NCBI GenBank assembly: GCA_944381625.1
Contig: CALWLW010000008.1
Span: 1-64,000 of the forward strand
Direction of reading: 5' to 3'
DNA: 64,000 nucleotides
Source: an uncultured Lachnoclostridium sp.
Lineage (GTDB): Bacteria; Bacillota; Clostridia; Lachnospirales; Lachnospiraceae
Below are positions 42,616-52,470 of the stretch, piece by piece (within the stretch, counting starts at the first letter, position 1; every line of letters begins with the position of its first letter). The notes below the pieces were generated by a model. It was given only the letters and a program-made list of their open reading frames with translations. It was not told the origin of the DNA and searched no databases. The position numbers and the translations under genes are program-made.

Positions 42616-43444
42616 CCAGCACCTCCAGACAGGACTCGATCAGAATACCTTTGTACCGGTCCTGATTTTCCAGATTCTTCAGGATCATGCCCCTCACCGT
42701 ATCCATGGCGTGCTTTACGCTCTGTTCCAGGCTGCGCCCGCCAAGGATTCCGCCCATCATGACGGCGGAGAAAATGTCCCCCGTCCCCGGAAAGCGCACC
42801 GGAATGTAGTCAAACGGGATCCTGAAGGATTCTCCCGTCCTGTGGTCGTACCCGCAGACCTGGTGCTGTCCGTCCAGCTCCACGCTGGTTACCACCACAG
42901 ATTTTGCCCCCAGCTCCCGCAGGCGTCCGATCATCTCCCGGATCTCTTCCTCCGAAGCCTGCTCCCGGTATTCCATCCCGGTCAGGAACGCCGCCTCCGT
43001 ATAGTTGGGCACAATGTAATCGGCGCAGGACACAAGCCTCTTCATATTCTCCACGGTCTCCGCATCCATGCCGTTGTAGAGCCTGCCATCGTCGCCCATG
43101 ATGGGATCGCAGAAAATCCTGACCCCTTTTTCCGACTGCTTCCGGCAGTATTCGGTGACCAGCCCGGCCTGCTCCTGGTTCACGATAAATCCCGTGGAAA
43201 CGGCCTGGAAGGAAAAGCCCAGCTCTTCCCATACACGCAGGGTGTTTTTCATATATTCCGTGGTATCCAGGATGTCGAATTTCCCGTAATCCAGCGTGTT
43301 GGACACCAGCGCCGTGGGCAGGTTGTACACGTTGACGCCCATGTGCGACAGCACCGGGATCATGGCCGACAGCGCCACTTTGCCGTACCCGGCCAGGTCG
43401 TTGATCAGCAGCGCCTGGGGATGGTTCTGTATGTTCTCTGTCAT
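42602..43444 (-). CDS. pdxY: Pyridoxal/pyridoxamine kinase
   Basis: A 280-residue ribokinase-fold enzyme. Conserved parts are ALLINDLAGYGKVALSAMIP, DPIMGDDGRLYNGMD (anionic-hole Asp region), VPNYTEAAFLTG and the C-terminal FPGTGDIFSAVMMGG with the catalytic Asp. It phosphorylates B6 vitamers to feed PLP enzymes, for example the cysteine desulfurase in this window. PdxY versus PdxK cannot be separated by eye. Confidence 0.9.
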   Translation of the reverse strand: MTENIQNHPQALLINDLAGYGKVALSAMIPVLSHMGVNVYNLPTALVSNTLDYGKFDILDTTEYMKNTLRVWEELGFSFQAVSTGFIVNQEQAGLVTEYCRKQSEKGVRIFCDPIMGDDGRLYNGMDAETVENMKRLVSCADYIVPNYTEAAFLTGMEYREQASEEEIREMIGRLRELGAKSVVVTSVELDGQHQVCGYDHRTGESFRIPFDYIPVRFPGTGDIFSAVMMGGILGGRSLEQSVKHAMDTVRGMILKNLENQDRYKGILIESCLEVLDEQA

Positions 43445-43668
43445 CTGATATCTCGCTTCCTTTTCTTTCGTTTCTCTCCTAGTGCGTGAAGATCCGGGCG
43501 CAGACGCGTCCGGGGTTCACCACATTATACAAAAAGAAGGCCCGACATGCAAGCCTTCCATCACGGGTTCCTGCGAATATGACAAGAAATAACAGCGGAT
43601 GCCCACACAGGTACATCCGCTTTTTAAAGGGCCGTCCGGCCCTGATATTTTCATACTTTTTCCGATTT

Positions 43669-44970
43669 TCACCCTTCGAAGGGATTCCGGTAGGACGCCA
43701 GACTTCCCAGCTCCTCCTCGATCCGCAGAAGCTGATTGTACTTTTCCGTCCGCTCTGCCCGGCAGGGGGCTCCGGTCTTGATCTGGCCCGCCCCGCAGGC
43801 CACTGCCAGGTCGGCGATAATGTCCTCGGAAGTCTCACCGCTCCGGTGGGAGATGATCGTGCGGTACCCGGCTTTGTGGGCCATGTGGATGGCGTCAAAG
43901 GCTTCTGTCAGAGTACCGATCTGGTTCACCTTGATCAGCACCGCGTTGGCGGCCTGCAGCTTCACGCCGCAGGCGATCCGCTTGGTATTGGTTACAAACA
44001 GGTCGTCGCCCACCAGCTGTACGCGTCCGCCCAGCTGCCGGGTCATGAGCTGCCAGCCTTCCCAGTCGTCCTCCGAAAGTCCGTCCTCGATGGATACCAG
44101 CGGATACTGGGACAAAAGATCCTCATAATATTCCACCAGTTCCTCCGAACTGCGGCTGATCCGGTGCCCGTTCATCTGGGCCTCTCCCGGAAAATCATAG
44201 AGGCGGGTCTTGTCATTCACCAGCTCGCTGGCCGCCGCGTCCATGGCGAATACAAAATCCTTTCCCGGCTCATATCCGGCTTCTTCCACCGCTTCCTTCA
44301 GATACAGAAAGACTTCTTTCGCGTCCCGCATATCCGGGGCGAAACCTCCTTCGTCCCCCACTGCCGTGGTCAGTCCCTCTTTTTCCAGGATCAGCTTCAG
44401 CTTATGGTACACCTCTGTGCCCATGCGCAGGCCCTCCCGGAAACAGCACGCGCCCACCGGCATGATCATAAACTCCTGAAAGTCCAGATTGTTTTTGGAG
44501 TGCCGTCCTCCGTTCAGCACGTTCATCATGGGAACCGGCAACGTATCCGTACGGATTCCTCCCAGGTATTGATACAGGGGCAGTCCCAGGGCTCTGGCAG
44601 CAGCTTTGGCCACCGCCATGGAGACGGCCAGGATGGCGTTGGCTCCCAGGTTGGATTTGTTCTCCGTACCGTCCGCGTCGATGAGCAGATGATCGATATA
44701 GCCCTGGTTCAGTCCGTTCTCTCCCAGGAGGACGTTGGCGATCTTGGTATTGACGTTGGCCACCGCCTTTTCCACGCCCAGGCCCAGATACCGGTCCTGG
44801 CCGTCCCGCAGTTCCACAGCTTCAAACCTTCCAGTGGAAGCCCCGGACGGGACAGATGCCCGGGCCTGGTATACCCCATCCAGCAGTACCTCCGCCTCCA
44901 GCGTGGGATTCCCTCTGGAATCCAGGATTTCTCTGGCGTAAATATAAGTAATCGGCAGATATTGATTCAT
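43669..44970 (-). CDS. eno: Enolase
   Basis: A 433-residue enolase converting 2-phosphoglycerate to phosphoenolpyruvate. N-terminal [15 protein letters not shown]-type loop ([17 protein letters not shown]), metal ligands in [12 protein letters not shown] and GDDLFVTN, and the [10 protein letters not shown] loop are present. It ends the glycolytic cluster. Its ribosome-binding site is inside a hairpin that is followed by a T-run reaching the ATG (see 44971-45017). Confidence 0.96.
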   Translation of the reverse strand: MNQYLPITYIYAREILDSRGNPTLEAEVLLDGVYQARASVPSGASTGRFEAVELRDGQDRYLGLGVEKAVANVNTKIANVLLGENGLNQGYIDHLLIDADGTENKSNLGANAILAVSMAVAKAAARALGLPLYQYLGGIRTDTLPVPMMNVLNGGRHSKNNLDFQEFMIMPVGACCFREGLRMGTEVYHKLKLILEKEGLTTAVGDEGGFAPDMRDAKEVFLYLKEAVEEAGYEPGKDFVFAMDAAASELVNDKTRLYDFPGEAQMNGHRISRSSEELVEYYEDLLSQYPLVSIEDGLSEDDWEGWQLMTRQLGGRVQLVGDDLFVTNTKRIACGVKLQAANAVLIKVNQIGTLTEAFDAIHMAHKAGYRTIISHRSGETSEDIIADLAVACGAGQIKTGAPCRAERTEKYNQLLRIEEELGSLASYRNPFEG

Positions 44971-45017
44971 AAAAAAAGAACCTCCTCACACGTTTTTCAT
45001 AGTATGAGCAGGTTCTT
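44971..45017 (-). terminator. Terminator/attenuator sequestering the eno ribosome-binding site
   Basis: Minus-strand arms AAGAACCTGCTCA and TGAGGAGGTTCTT pair over 13 bp with one mismatch and a 16-base loop, followed by T7 and then directly the eno ATG. The AGGAGG of eno is in the descending arm. The structure should both end read-through and hide the translation start. Confidence 0.75.
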
Positions 45018-45059
45018 TTCATCCTATTCTGCCGTCCCCATATGATCGGGGCTTTTCTG

Positions 45060-46457
45060 CTATTCCGCGATCTCTGACAGGTACTGGGACATCATATAGC
45101 CTTCTTCATTATTCTGTTCCACACAGCGGACCTGCACCCATTCCTGGGACGGATCACCCAGAACTTCCACCGTCTCACCCGCGGTCACCTGGGTCAGGAT
45201 GTCACTGTTCGTATTTGATTCGGCGCGGATGTTCACGGAACTTCCGTTGACCTCCATGGTCAGAGTCGTCTCTTCAGGAGCCTCTTCTTCCGGTGTCTCT
45301 TCTTCGGGAACTTCTTCCGGGACCTCTTCCGGTTCTTCTTCCACGGATCCATCTTCGCCGTCTTCTTCGCCTTTGATGATCAGCGTTCCTTCTTCTTCGT
45401 CATCCGCTTCCTGTTCCGTGGTAATATTGTCGGGATTGTCCTGACCTTTTCCTCCAAACAGACGGATTGCCGCGAAAGCAATAACTGCCACCAGAACCAG
45501 GGCAATGACTACGCCCAGGATCACCATCTTCCTGCTGTCATCTTCCAGATCCCAGTCATACCGACCATCATCATATTCGTCGTCCTCGTCATCGTCCTCA
45601 TACGCGTCATCGTATTCGTCGTCATATTCCTCGTCTTCATCGTCCTCTTCCGGCTCTTCCTCCACTATGGGCGCCGGCTTTTTCCTGGGCTTCGGCGCAG
45701 CCTTCACCACCGGTTTCTTCTGCGGCTCCGGCTCTTCCCTAAACTCCGGCTCCTCTTCGGGCTCCTCCTCCGGAAGCTCCGGTTCCGCGATAAAATACTC
45801 GAAAGTATCCTGGTTCTTCATTGCCGGTTCTTTGCTGATTCCAGCTTCTCCGGCGGCCGTCTCATAGACCTGATCGGCCAGGACCCCGGAGGCTTCTTTC
45901 TGGATCTGGCGGAAAGCTCCCACCAGGAACACGGCCCAGCTTCCCATATAGCCGGATACGCCCGCTGCCTGGCTCTTCGCCAGTGTGGGAAGGATCTTGT
46001 CCAGCTTTTCCAGCTCCGCCCGTACCTGTTCCTCTCCCAGTCCGAAGATACCGGCGATCTCCTTCGCCGTAAAATCGTCCTTGCAGGACATCACCAGCAT
46101 GATCCGATGCAGCAGAGGGAAACCGCCCGGAATATCCGACAGCATCCCCGTCTTCCCCTGTCCGGCGTTCTTCCTCTCCTGGTCCTCCGCCAGCAGCTTG
46201 TGGTACTGCTTTCTGATCCTGCAGTAATATTTATTCCAGAACCATTTCTCCTGATTTTTGGAAGGATCTGTCTCTCCCACGGCTCCGAACAGTTCCGCGA
46301 AGAATCCCTCCATGAACGCTCCTGCCGCCTCCTCGGACTGCAGGATCAGGATGCTCCGGCTGTAAGTCTCCTCGTACACCGCGTCGTACAGTTTTCTGTA
46401 GCCCCGCACGTCCCCTTTTTCCAGGTCCTCCAGGGCGCGTTTCATCTCAAGTACCAT
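45060..46457 (-). CDS. Membrane-anchored protein with sigma-like N-terminus and C-terminal SH3 domain
   Basis: A 465-residue protein. Residues 1-165 look like an ECF-type sigma domain pair: a region-2-like helical part (VRGYRKLYDAVYEETYSRSILIL), then a region-4-like HTH (CKDDFTAKEIAGIFGLGEEQ). A linker rich in Glu, Pro, Lys and Asp covers 220-305. One TM helix lies at 311-336. The extracellular end (about 397-462) is a bacterial SH3 domain with SSVNIRAESNTNSDILTQV. It may link wall sensing to transcription, or be an adaptor whose sigma fold is degenerate. AGGAG precedes the ATG. Located between gpmI and eno. Confidence 0.7.
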   Translation of the reverse strand: MVLEMKRALEDLEKGDVRGYRKLYDAVYEETYSRSILILQSEEAAGAFMEGFFAELFGAVGETDPSKNQEKWFWNKYYCRIRKQYHKLLAEDQERKNAGQGKTGMLSDIPGGFPLLHRIMLVMSCKDDFTAKEIAGIFGLGEEQVRAELEKLDKILPTLAKSQAAGVSGYMGSWAVFLVGAFRQIQKEASGVLADQVYETAAGEAGISKEPAMKNQDTFEYFIAEPELPEEEPEEEPEFREEPEPQKKPVVKAAPKPRKKPAPIVEEEPEEDDEDEEYDDEYDDAYEDDDEDDEYDDGRYDWDLEDDSRKMVILGVVIALVLVAVIAFAAIRLFGGKGQDNPDNITTEQEADDEEEGTLIIKGEEDGEDGSVEEEPEEVPEEVPEEETPEEEAPEETTLTMEVNGSSVNIRAESNTNSDILTQVTAGETVEVLGDPSQEWVQVRCVEQNNEEGYMMSQYLSEIAE

Positions 46458-46470
46458 ACTGTCTCCTATC

Positions 46471-48009
46471 TTATTTGATCAGCAGGGATTTTCCTGTCAT
46501 CTCTGCCGGCTGTTCCATACCCATCAGTTCCAGAAGCGTGGGGACGATATCCGCCAGGCAGCCGCCCTCTCTCAGTTTATAGGACGGATCTGCATTCACC
46601 AGGATGAACGGCACCGGATTCGTCGTATGCGCCGTAAAGGGATCGCCCGTCTCATAATCCTTCAGCTGCTCCGCGTTGCCGTGATCCGCGCAGATGAACA
46701 TCTGACCATCCACGGATTTCAGCGCGTCCACCGCTCTGCCCACGCACTCGTCCACCGCTTCGATGGCTTTGATGGCGGCCTCTTCCACGCCGGTATGCCC
46801 CACCATATCCGGATTTGCGAAGTTGATGATGATCACATCGTATTTTCCGGACGTGATCGCCTCGCACAGCTTGTCGCACACTTCATAAGCGCTCATCTCC
46901 GGCTTCAGATCATAGGTGGCAACCTTCGGGGATTTTACGAGGATGCGGTCCTCCCCCTCGTTGGGTTCTTCCACGCCGCCGTTGAAGAAGAAGGTAACAT
47001 GAGCGTATTTCTCTGTCTCGGCGATGCGGGCCTGAGTCATGTGATGGGCCGCCAGATACTCGCCGAAGGTATTGGTCAGGCTGACTTTCTCGAACGCCAC
47101 CATTTTATTGGGGATCGTCACGTCATACTCCGTGAAGCACACATAGGTCAGTTCCAGCTTTTTCTCTCTTTCAAAGCCTTTGAACTCGTCGTCGCAGAAC
47201 GCTCTGGTGATCTCCCTTGCACGGTCCGGACGGAAGTTAAAGAAGATGATGGAATCCTTGTCCTGGATCGTGGCCATCGGCTTGCCGTCCTTCACCACCA
47301 CGATGGGCTTCACAAACTCATCGTAAACTTCCTGGCTGTAGGAATCGTTCACCGCGCACACCGGGCACTCTGCCTGTACGCCCTCTCCCTTAGTCAGAGC
47401 TTTATACGCCAGTTCCACACGGTCCCAGCGGTTGTCACGGTCCATGGCGTAATAGCGGCCCATCACCGTAGCCACTTCGCCCACGCCGATCTCTTTCATC
47501 TTGTCCCGCAGATCTTTGATATATCCTTTTCCGGATGCGGGCGGCGTATCCCGGCCGTCCAGGAAGCAGTGCACATAGACTTTCTCCAGACCGTGGCGCT
47601 TTGCCAGCTCCAGAAGTCCGTACAGATGGGTATTATGGCTGTGTACGCCGCCGTCGGACAAAAGTCCGTATAGATGCAGGGAGGAATTGTTCTTCTTTGC
47701 GTTCTCCACTGCCGCCAGAAGCGCATTGTTCTCAAAGAAATCTCCGTCCCCGATCTCTTTGGTGATCCTGGTCAGCTCCTGATACACAATGCGTCCGGCG
47801 CCCATGTTCAGGTGTCCCACCTCGGAGTTCCCCATCTGGCCGTCTGGAAGCCCTACGGCCAGGCCGCTGGCATATCCTTTCACGAACGGGTAATCTGCCA
47901 TCAGTTTATCCATCACCGGCGTCCTCGCCTCCGCCACTGCGTTCGCTTCCGCCTTGTCATTCAGTCCATAGCCATCTAAAATCATCAAAACTGTAGGTTT
48001 TTTGCTCAT
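46471..48009 (-). CDS. gpmI: Cofactor-independent phosphoglycerate mutase
   Basis: A 512-residue alkaline-phosphatase-superfamily enzyme interconverting 3- and 2-phosphoglycerate with Mn. VLMILDGYGLND begins the metal site; the catalytic Ser is in GNSEVGHLNMGAGR near residue 62; FFFNGGVEEP, CADHGNAEQ and DPFTAHTTNPVPF give further ligands. In the gap-pgk-tpiA...gpmI...eno cluster. Confidence 0.97.
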   Translation of the reverse strand: MSKKPTVLMILDGYGLNDKAEANAVAEARTPVMDKLMADYPFVKGYASGLAVGLPDGQMGNSEVGHLNMGAGRIVYQELTRITKEIGDGDFFENNALLAAVENAKKNNSSLHLYGLLSDGGVHSHNTHLYGLLELAKRHGLEKVYVHCFLDGRDTPPASGKGYIKDLRDKMKEIGVGEVATVMGRYYAMDRDNRWDRVELAYKALTKGEGVQAECPVCAVNDSYSQEVYDEFVKPIVVVKDGKPMATIQDKDSIIFFNFRPDRAREITRAFCDDEFKGFEREKKLELTYVCFTEYDVTIPNKMVAFEKVSLTNTFGEYLAAHHMTQARIAETEKYAHVTFFFNGGVEEPNEGEDRILVKSPKVATYDLKPEMSAYEVCDKLCEAITSGKYDVIIINFANPDMVGHTGVEEAAIKAIEAVDECVGRAVDALKSVDGQMFICADHGNAEQLKDYETGDPFTAHTTNPVPFILVNADPSYKLREGGCLADIVPTLLELMGMEQPAEMTGKSLLIK

Positions 48010-48087
48010 ATCCTGTCTCCTTTTTGTACTTTGCTAATTCCTTATTTTACATGAACTGAGCCTGACATTCAAGCCTTTTCCATCAAA

Positions 48088-48120
48088 CTCCAGGTTCTCC
48101 AGGTTCTCAAGCTCCAGGTT
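48088..48120. repeat. Three copies of a 9-bp repeat
   Basis: CTCCAGGTT occurs at 48088, 48097 and 48112 in the gpmI-AKR spacer. No other signal is attached to it. Confidence 0.6.
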
Positions 48121-48147
48121 TTCAATCTTTGGGTTCCTTCACTGCGG

Positions 48148-49011
48148 TCATACTCCCAGTTCCTTCTGTGCCTGTACCCGGGGCAGGTCCGGATGCTCCC
48201 CGCTCCACCCCATCTGGGGCAGGCATCTTAGCACTGACATATCCTCCTGCTCCATGGCGAAGGACGGAAGCTCCAGATTCTGTCTCAGCCGTTCCATGGA
48301 GGACGCCTTGGGTATCACGCCGATCCCCTGTTCCAGCAGGAAAGCAAGAAGGAACTGTGCCGGGGAAACGCCGTATTTTTCAGCCACTCTGACCACAACC
48401 GGCTCTTCCAGCACTCTTCTGCGGCCCAGGGGACTCCATGCCTGCACCTGGATCTTCTGTGATCTGCAATATTGTACCGCCGCCTCCTGCAGATATCCCA
48501 CATGCAGCTCCAGCTGATTCACCATGGGGCGTATCTTCACCGCCTCCAGCAGCGCTTCAATATGATGCGGCAGGAAATTGCTCAGGCCAATGGCCCGCAC
48601 CTTTCCCTGCTGATAAAATTCCTCCATGGCGGCCCAGCTTCCCCGGTCCAGTTCTTTCCAGTCCCTGCTCTTGGGATCGGGCTTGGGCCAGTGGATCAGG
48701 AACAGATCCAGGTAATCGGTCTGCAGGCGTTCCAGGGATTCCTCGAAGCTCTTTTTCGTGGCCTCGTACCCCAGTTTATCCTTCCACACTTTAGACGTGA
48801 GGAAGATCTCCTCCCTGGGGATTCCGCTCTCCCGGACTGCGCGGCCTACTTCTTCCTCATTCTCATAGGCCGCCGCCGTATCCAGCAGGCGGTATCCGGC
48901 CTCCAGCGCCATGCTCACGGCGCGCCCGCCGCCTCCGTCTGTGGATTTATAAGTACCATAGCCGATCTTCGGCAGTTTTACTCCGTTTTGCAGTATAAAA
49001 TATTTTTCCAT
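48148..49011 (-). CDS. Aldo/keto reductase
   Basis: A 287-residue AKR with the TIM-barrel tetrad: DTAAAYENEEEVG (Asp, Tyr), TSKVWKDKLG (Lys) and LFLIHWPKPDPKS (His). Later IGLSNFLPHHIEALL and the NADPH segment IPKASSMERLRQNLELPSF are conserved. It is likely an NADPH-dependent 2,5-diketo-gluconate-type reductase of unknown substrate. ATG 49011 follows GGGGAGG. It is inserted between tpiA and gpmI and separated from tpiA by a terminator. Confidence 0.93.
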   Translation of the reverse strand: MEKYFILQNGVKLPKIGYGTYKSTDGGGGRAVSMALEAGYRLLDTAAAYENEEEVGRAVRESGIPREEIFLTSKVWKDKLGYEATKKSFEESLERLQTDYLDLFLIHWPKPDPKSRDWKELDRGSWAAMEEFYQQGKVRAIGLSNFLPHHIEALLEAVKIRPMVNQLELHVGYLQEAAVQYCRSQKIQVQAWSPLGRRRVLEEPVVVRVAEKYGVSPAQFLLAFLLEQGIGVIPKASSMERLRQNLELPSFAMEQEDMSVLRCLPQMGWSGEHPDLPRVQAQKELGV

Positions 49012-49039
49012 GTTCCGCCTCCCCTGATTCCTCAATGGA

Positions 49040-49072
49040 CACAAAAGAGACCGCCAAAAGGCGGCCTCCCTG
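49040..49072 (-). terminator. Terminator after tpiA
   Basis: Minus strand GAGGCCGCC and GGCGGTCTC form a stem with a TTTT loop and one G-T pair, followed by TTTTGTG. Confidence 0.7.
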
Positions 49073-49080
49073 CATGGTCA

Positions 49081-49830
49081 TTATTTCCAGTTTACGATCT
49101 TTCCAAAATCCGGTTTGAGGGCAGCGCCGCCTACCAGGCCGCCGTCGATATCCGGCTGTGCGAACAGTTCCGGTGCGGTTGCCGCATTGACAGATCCGCC
49201 GTACTGGATGCGGATGGCATCTGCAGTCGCCTGATCATAGATCTCAGCGATGCACTCACGGATGCCCTTGCACACTTCCTGTGCCTGCTCAGTGGTAGCC
49301 GTCTTGCCGGTTCCGATTGCCCAGATGGGCTCGTATGCGATCACTGCGCTGGCTGCCTGTTCAGCGGTTACGCCCAGGAAACCAACCTTTACCTGCTGAC
49401 GGATGAAGTCCATCGTCACGCCCTGCTCTCTCTGATCCAGGGTCTCGCCGCAGCACATGATCGGGGTCAGGCCATGCTCAAAAGCCTTGAGCATCTTCTT
49501 GTTGACCGTCTCGTTGGTCTCCGCGAAGTACTCTCTTCTCTCAGAATGTCCAAGGATCACGTATTTTACGCCTGCGTCGGTGAGCATGTTCGGGGAGATC
49601 TCTCCGGTGTACGCACCTTTCTCCTCAAAATACATGTTCTCAGCGCCCACCTGGATGTTGGAGCCCTTTGCAGCCTCCACAACCGGGATGATATCGATGG
49701 CCGGTACGCAGAATACCACGTCCGCGTCCTCGGTAGCCACCAGCGGTTTCAGGGTATTGACCAGTTCCACCGCCTCGGTGGGGGTCATGTTCATTTTCCA
49801 GTTTCCTGCGATAATCTTTCTTCTTGCCAT
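49081..49830 (-). CDS. tpiA: Triosephosphate isomerase
   Basis: A 249-residue TIM-barrel enzyme interconverting DHAP and GAP. The substrate Lys/Asn region [13 protein letters not shown], the electrophilic His in [11 protein letters not shown] and the catalytic Glu in [15 protein letters not shown] are all intact. Placed 25 bp after pgk in the glycolytic cluster. Confidence 0.97.
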   Translation of the reverse strand: MARRKIIAGNWKMNMTPTEAVELVNTLKPLVATEDADVVFCVPAIDIIPVVEAAKGSNIQVGAENMYFEEKGAYTGEISPNMLTDAGVKYVILGHSERREYFAETNETVNKKMLKAFEHGLTPIMCCGETLDQREQGVTMDFIRQQVKVGFLGVTAEQAASAVIAYEPIWAIGTGKTATTEQAQEVCKGIRECIAEIYDQATADAIRIQYGGSVNAATAPELFAQPDIDGGLVGGAALKPDFGKIVNWK

Positions 49831-49855
49831 TTCAAACGGCCTCCTTATCTTCTCT

Positions 49856-51079
49856 CTATTTGTCGTCTGCTGCCATTACGCCCGGAAGCTCTTTGCCCTC
49901 CAGGAACTCCAGGGAAGCTCCGCCGCCGGTGGAGATATGGCTCATCTTGTCGCCGTAGCCCAGCGTGTTCACAGCCGCCGCGGAATCACCGCCGCCGATG
50001 ATCGTGGTCGCGTCGGTATCTGCCAGCGCTTTTGCCACTGCGATGGTGCCTTTGGCCAGAACCGGGTTCTCAAATACGCCCATCGGCCCGTTCCATACAA
50101 CCGTCTTGGCTGATTTTACTGCATCCGCATACAGCTCTGCGGTCTTGGCTCCGATATCCAGTCCCAGCTTGTCTGCCGGCATGGCGTCGCAGTCCACGGT
50201 CTCCACTTCGATCTCAGCGTCGATGGGGTTCGGGAATGCGGAAGCCACCACCGTATCGATGGGCAGAAGCAGCTTCTTGCCTAATTTCTCAGCCTTCTCG
50301 GTCATCTCTTTGCAGTAATCCAGTTTGGTGTCGTCCACCAGGGAAGCACCCACCTCTTTGCCCTGTGCTTTCAGGAAGGTATAGGCCATACCGCCGCCGA
50401 TGATCAGCGTATCGCATTTCTCAAGCAGGTTGGAGATTACGTTCAGCTTGTCCGCAACTTTTGCGCCGCCCAGGATTGCCACGAACGGTCTTACCGGGTT
50501 TTCCACAGCGTTGCCAAGGAAGTTGATCTCTTTCTCCATCAGATAGCCGACTGCGTTCTCGCCGCCTTTTTCTTTGATGAATTTGGTCACGCCTGCCACG
50601 GAAGCATGAGCTCTGTGAGAGGAACCGAACGCGTCGCATACGTACAGATCAGCCAGGTCAGCCAGCTCTTTGCTGAACTCCTCGCCGTTCTTGGTCTCTT
50701 CCGCGCCGCGGAAACGGGTATTCTGAAGCAGGACCACATCCCCTTCTTTCATGGCTTCCACCGCTTTGGTGGCCTCTTCGCCGGTTACATGATAATCGGA
50801 AACGAATACCACTTCCTTACCCAGCTTCTCGGAGAGGCGTTTTGCCACCGGAGCCAGGGACTCGCCCTCGTTGGGTCCGTTCTTTACTTTGCCCAGATGG
50901 GAGCAGAGGATCACTTTTCCTCCGTCAGCGATCAGCTTCTTGATAGTGGGAAGCGCCGCCACGATACGGGTCTCGTCAGTGATCTCGCCGTTCTTCAGCG
51001 GAACGTTAAAGTCGCATCTTACAAGCACGCGTTTGCCTTTTGCATTGATATCGTCTACGGTCTTTTTATTCAGTGCCAT
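49856..51079 (-). CDS. pgk: Phosphoglycerate kinase
   Basis: A 407-residue two-domain kinase making ATP from 1,3-bisphosphoglycerate. [18 protein letters not shown], the basic patch [29 protein letters not shown] ([15 protein letters not shown]) and the C-terminal [13 protein letters not shown] with [13 protein letters not shown] are conserved. The leader before it contains a long GC hairpin (51104-51159). Confidence 0.97.
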   Translation of the reverse strand: MALNKKTVDDINAKGKRVLVRCDFNVPLKNGEITDETRIVAALPTIKKLIADGGKVILCSHLGKVKNGPNEGESLAPVAKRLSEKLGKEVVFVSDYHVTGEEATKAVEAMKEGDVVLLQNTRFRGAEETKNGEEFSKELADLADLYVCDAFGSSHRAHASVAGVTKFIKEKGGENAVGYLMEKEINFLGNAVENPVRPFVAILGGAKVADKLNVISNLLEKCDTLIIGGGMAYTFLKAQGKEVGASLVDDTKLDYCKEMTEKAEKLGKKLLLPIDTVVASAFPNPIDAEIEVETVDCDAMPADKLGLDIGAKTAELYADAVKSAKTVVWNGPMGVFENPVLAKGTIAVAKALADTDATTIIGGGDSAAAVNTLGYGDKMSHISTGGGASLEFLEGKELPGVMAADDK

Positions 51080-51103
51080 AGTTATATTCCTCCATTTTTA
51101 TTC

Positions 51104-51203
51104 CCGCGGACAACGAGCCAGGCGGACATGCCTGCATGTCCATTTGGCGGCTGCCGCGAGGGTTAATAAAAGGGTCCGGTCCTGAAGACCGGACCCTTTA
51201 AGG
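51104..51203 (-). terminator. gap terminator followed by long leader hairpin of pgk
   Basis: GGGTCCGGTC and GACCGGACCC (51172-51199) form a 10-bp stem ending in TTTTATT on the minus strand, a terminator after gap. Next comes a complex hairpin (51104-51159) built on the palindrome GGACATGCCTGCATGTCC, just before pgk. Together they would separate gap and pgk mRNA levels or create a processing site. Confidence 0.7.
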
Positions 51204-51227
51204 TCTTTTCAGTATCTGCTCTGCAGA

Positions 51228-52241
51228 TTAGCCAAGCTCTGCGAAGTATTTGATCGTACGAACCATCTGAGATACATAGGAGTTCTCGTTGTCGTACCAG
51301 GAAACAACCTCAACCTGAACTTTTCCGTCCGGAAGCTCAGAAACCATGGTCTGAGTTGCATCGAACAGGGAGCCGTATCTCATACCAACGATATCGCTGG
51401 ATACGATCTCATCCTCGGTATATCCGAAGGACTCGGTTCCTGCTGCCTTCATAGCTGCGTTGATCTCATCCTTGGTCACTTTCTTGCTCAGAACTGCGAA
51501 AAGGAGCGTGGTGGAACCGGTCGGGGTCGGAACACGCTGTGCAGCGCCGATGAGCTTGCCGTTCAGTTCCGGAATAACAAGGCCGATAGCCTTTGCAGCG
51601 CCGGTGCTGTTGGGAACGATGTTCACTGCGCCTGCGCGGGATCTTCTCAGATCGCCTTTTCTCTGCGGTCCGTCAAGGATCATCTGATCTCCGGTGTAAG
51701 CGTGGATCGTGCACATGATACCGGACTCGATGGGAGCCAGGTCGTTCAGAGCCTTAGCCATCGGAGCCAGGCAGTTGGTGGTGCAGGAAGCTGCGGAAAT
51801 TACAGTATCCTCTTTGGTCAGAGTGGTGTGGTTTACATTGTATACGATGGTCGGCAGATCGTTTCCAGCCGGAGCGGAGATAACGACTTTCTTAGCGCCT
51901 GCAGTGATGTGTGCGGATGCTTTGTCTTTGGAGGTGTAGAATCCGGTACACTCCAGAACTACATCTACGCCGATCTCGCCCCACGGAAGCTCTGCTGCGT
52001 TAGCCTTTGCATAGATCTTGATCTCTTTTCCATCAACGATGATAGAATCTTCCGTTGCGGACACTTTGTCAGCCAGCTCATATTTACCCTGAGAAGAGTC
52101 ATACTTCAGCAGGTGTGCAAGCATCTTCGGGGAAGTCAGGTCGTTGATTGCCACTACCTCATATCCCTCAGCGCCGAACATCTGTCTGAAAGCCAGACGG
52201 CCAATACGTCCGAAACCATTGATCGCTACTTTTACTGCCAT
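51228..52241 (-). CDS. gap: Glyceraldehyde-3-phosphate dehydrogenase, type I
   Basis: A 337-residue NAD-dependent GAPDH. N-terminal Rossmann [15 protein letters not shown], the catalytic Cys in [15 protein letters not shown], and [17 protein letters not shown] with [20 protein letters not shown] are typical. The promoter TTGATA-17-TAGAAT lies upstream. No CggR-type regulator precedes it. Confidence 0.97.
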   Translation of the reverse strand: MAVKVAINGFGRIGRLAFRQMFGAEGYEVVAINDLTSPKMLAHLLKYDSSQGKYELADKVSATEDSIIVDGKEIKIYAKANAAELPWGEIGVDVVLECTGFYTSKDKASAHITAGAKKVVISAPAGNDLPTIVYNVNHTTLTKEDTVISAASCTTNCLAPMAKALNDLAPIESGIMCTIHAYTGDQMILDGPQRKGDLRRSRAGAVNIVPNSTGAAKAIGLVIPELNGKLIGAAQRVPTPTGSTTLLFAVLSKKVTKDEINAAMKAAGTESFGYTEDEIVSSDIVGMRYGSLFDATQTMVSELPDGKVQVEVVSWYDNENSYVSQMVRTIKYFAELG

Positions 52242-52328
52242 GTTTCAATTCCTCCTAAAAAGTTGAATAATAAATTTTTGATCTTCCAACTCTTTCCATG
52301 CTTGTTAAAAGATCATCAACCATTACTT

Positions 52329-52357
52329 ATTCTACCTAATTTGTCCAAAAATATCAA
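52329..52357 (-). promoter_or_regulatory. Predicted gap promoter
   Basis: TTGATA (52357-52352) and TAGAAT (52334-52329) on the minus strand are 17 bp apart, about 90 bp before the gap start. Confidence 0.65.
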
Positions 52358-52389
52358 TACCCAATGTCAAAGAATCCCCATTTTTTTTC

Positions 52390-52418
52390 TTTACTTTCGT
52401 GTAAATATCCCATATGAT
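52390..52418 (+). promoter_or_regulatory. Promoter of PHP phosphatase gene
   Basis: TTTACT (52390-52395) and TATGAT (52413-52418) are 17 bp apart, divergent from gap. Confidence 0.6.
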
Positions 52419-52470
52419 GATAGGGAAAAAGCAAATAGTGCATCACACTGTTTTTACATAGGAGGAAACT

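Noticed and set aside
45199-45867. Plus-strand Ser-rich frames at 45199-45444 and 45505-45867
   Set aside because: They are complements of the acidic and Glu/Pro-rich linker and tail of the SH3 protein and have no ribosome-binding sites.
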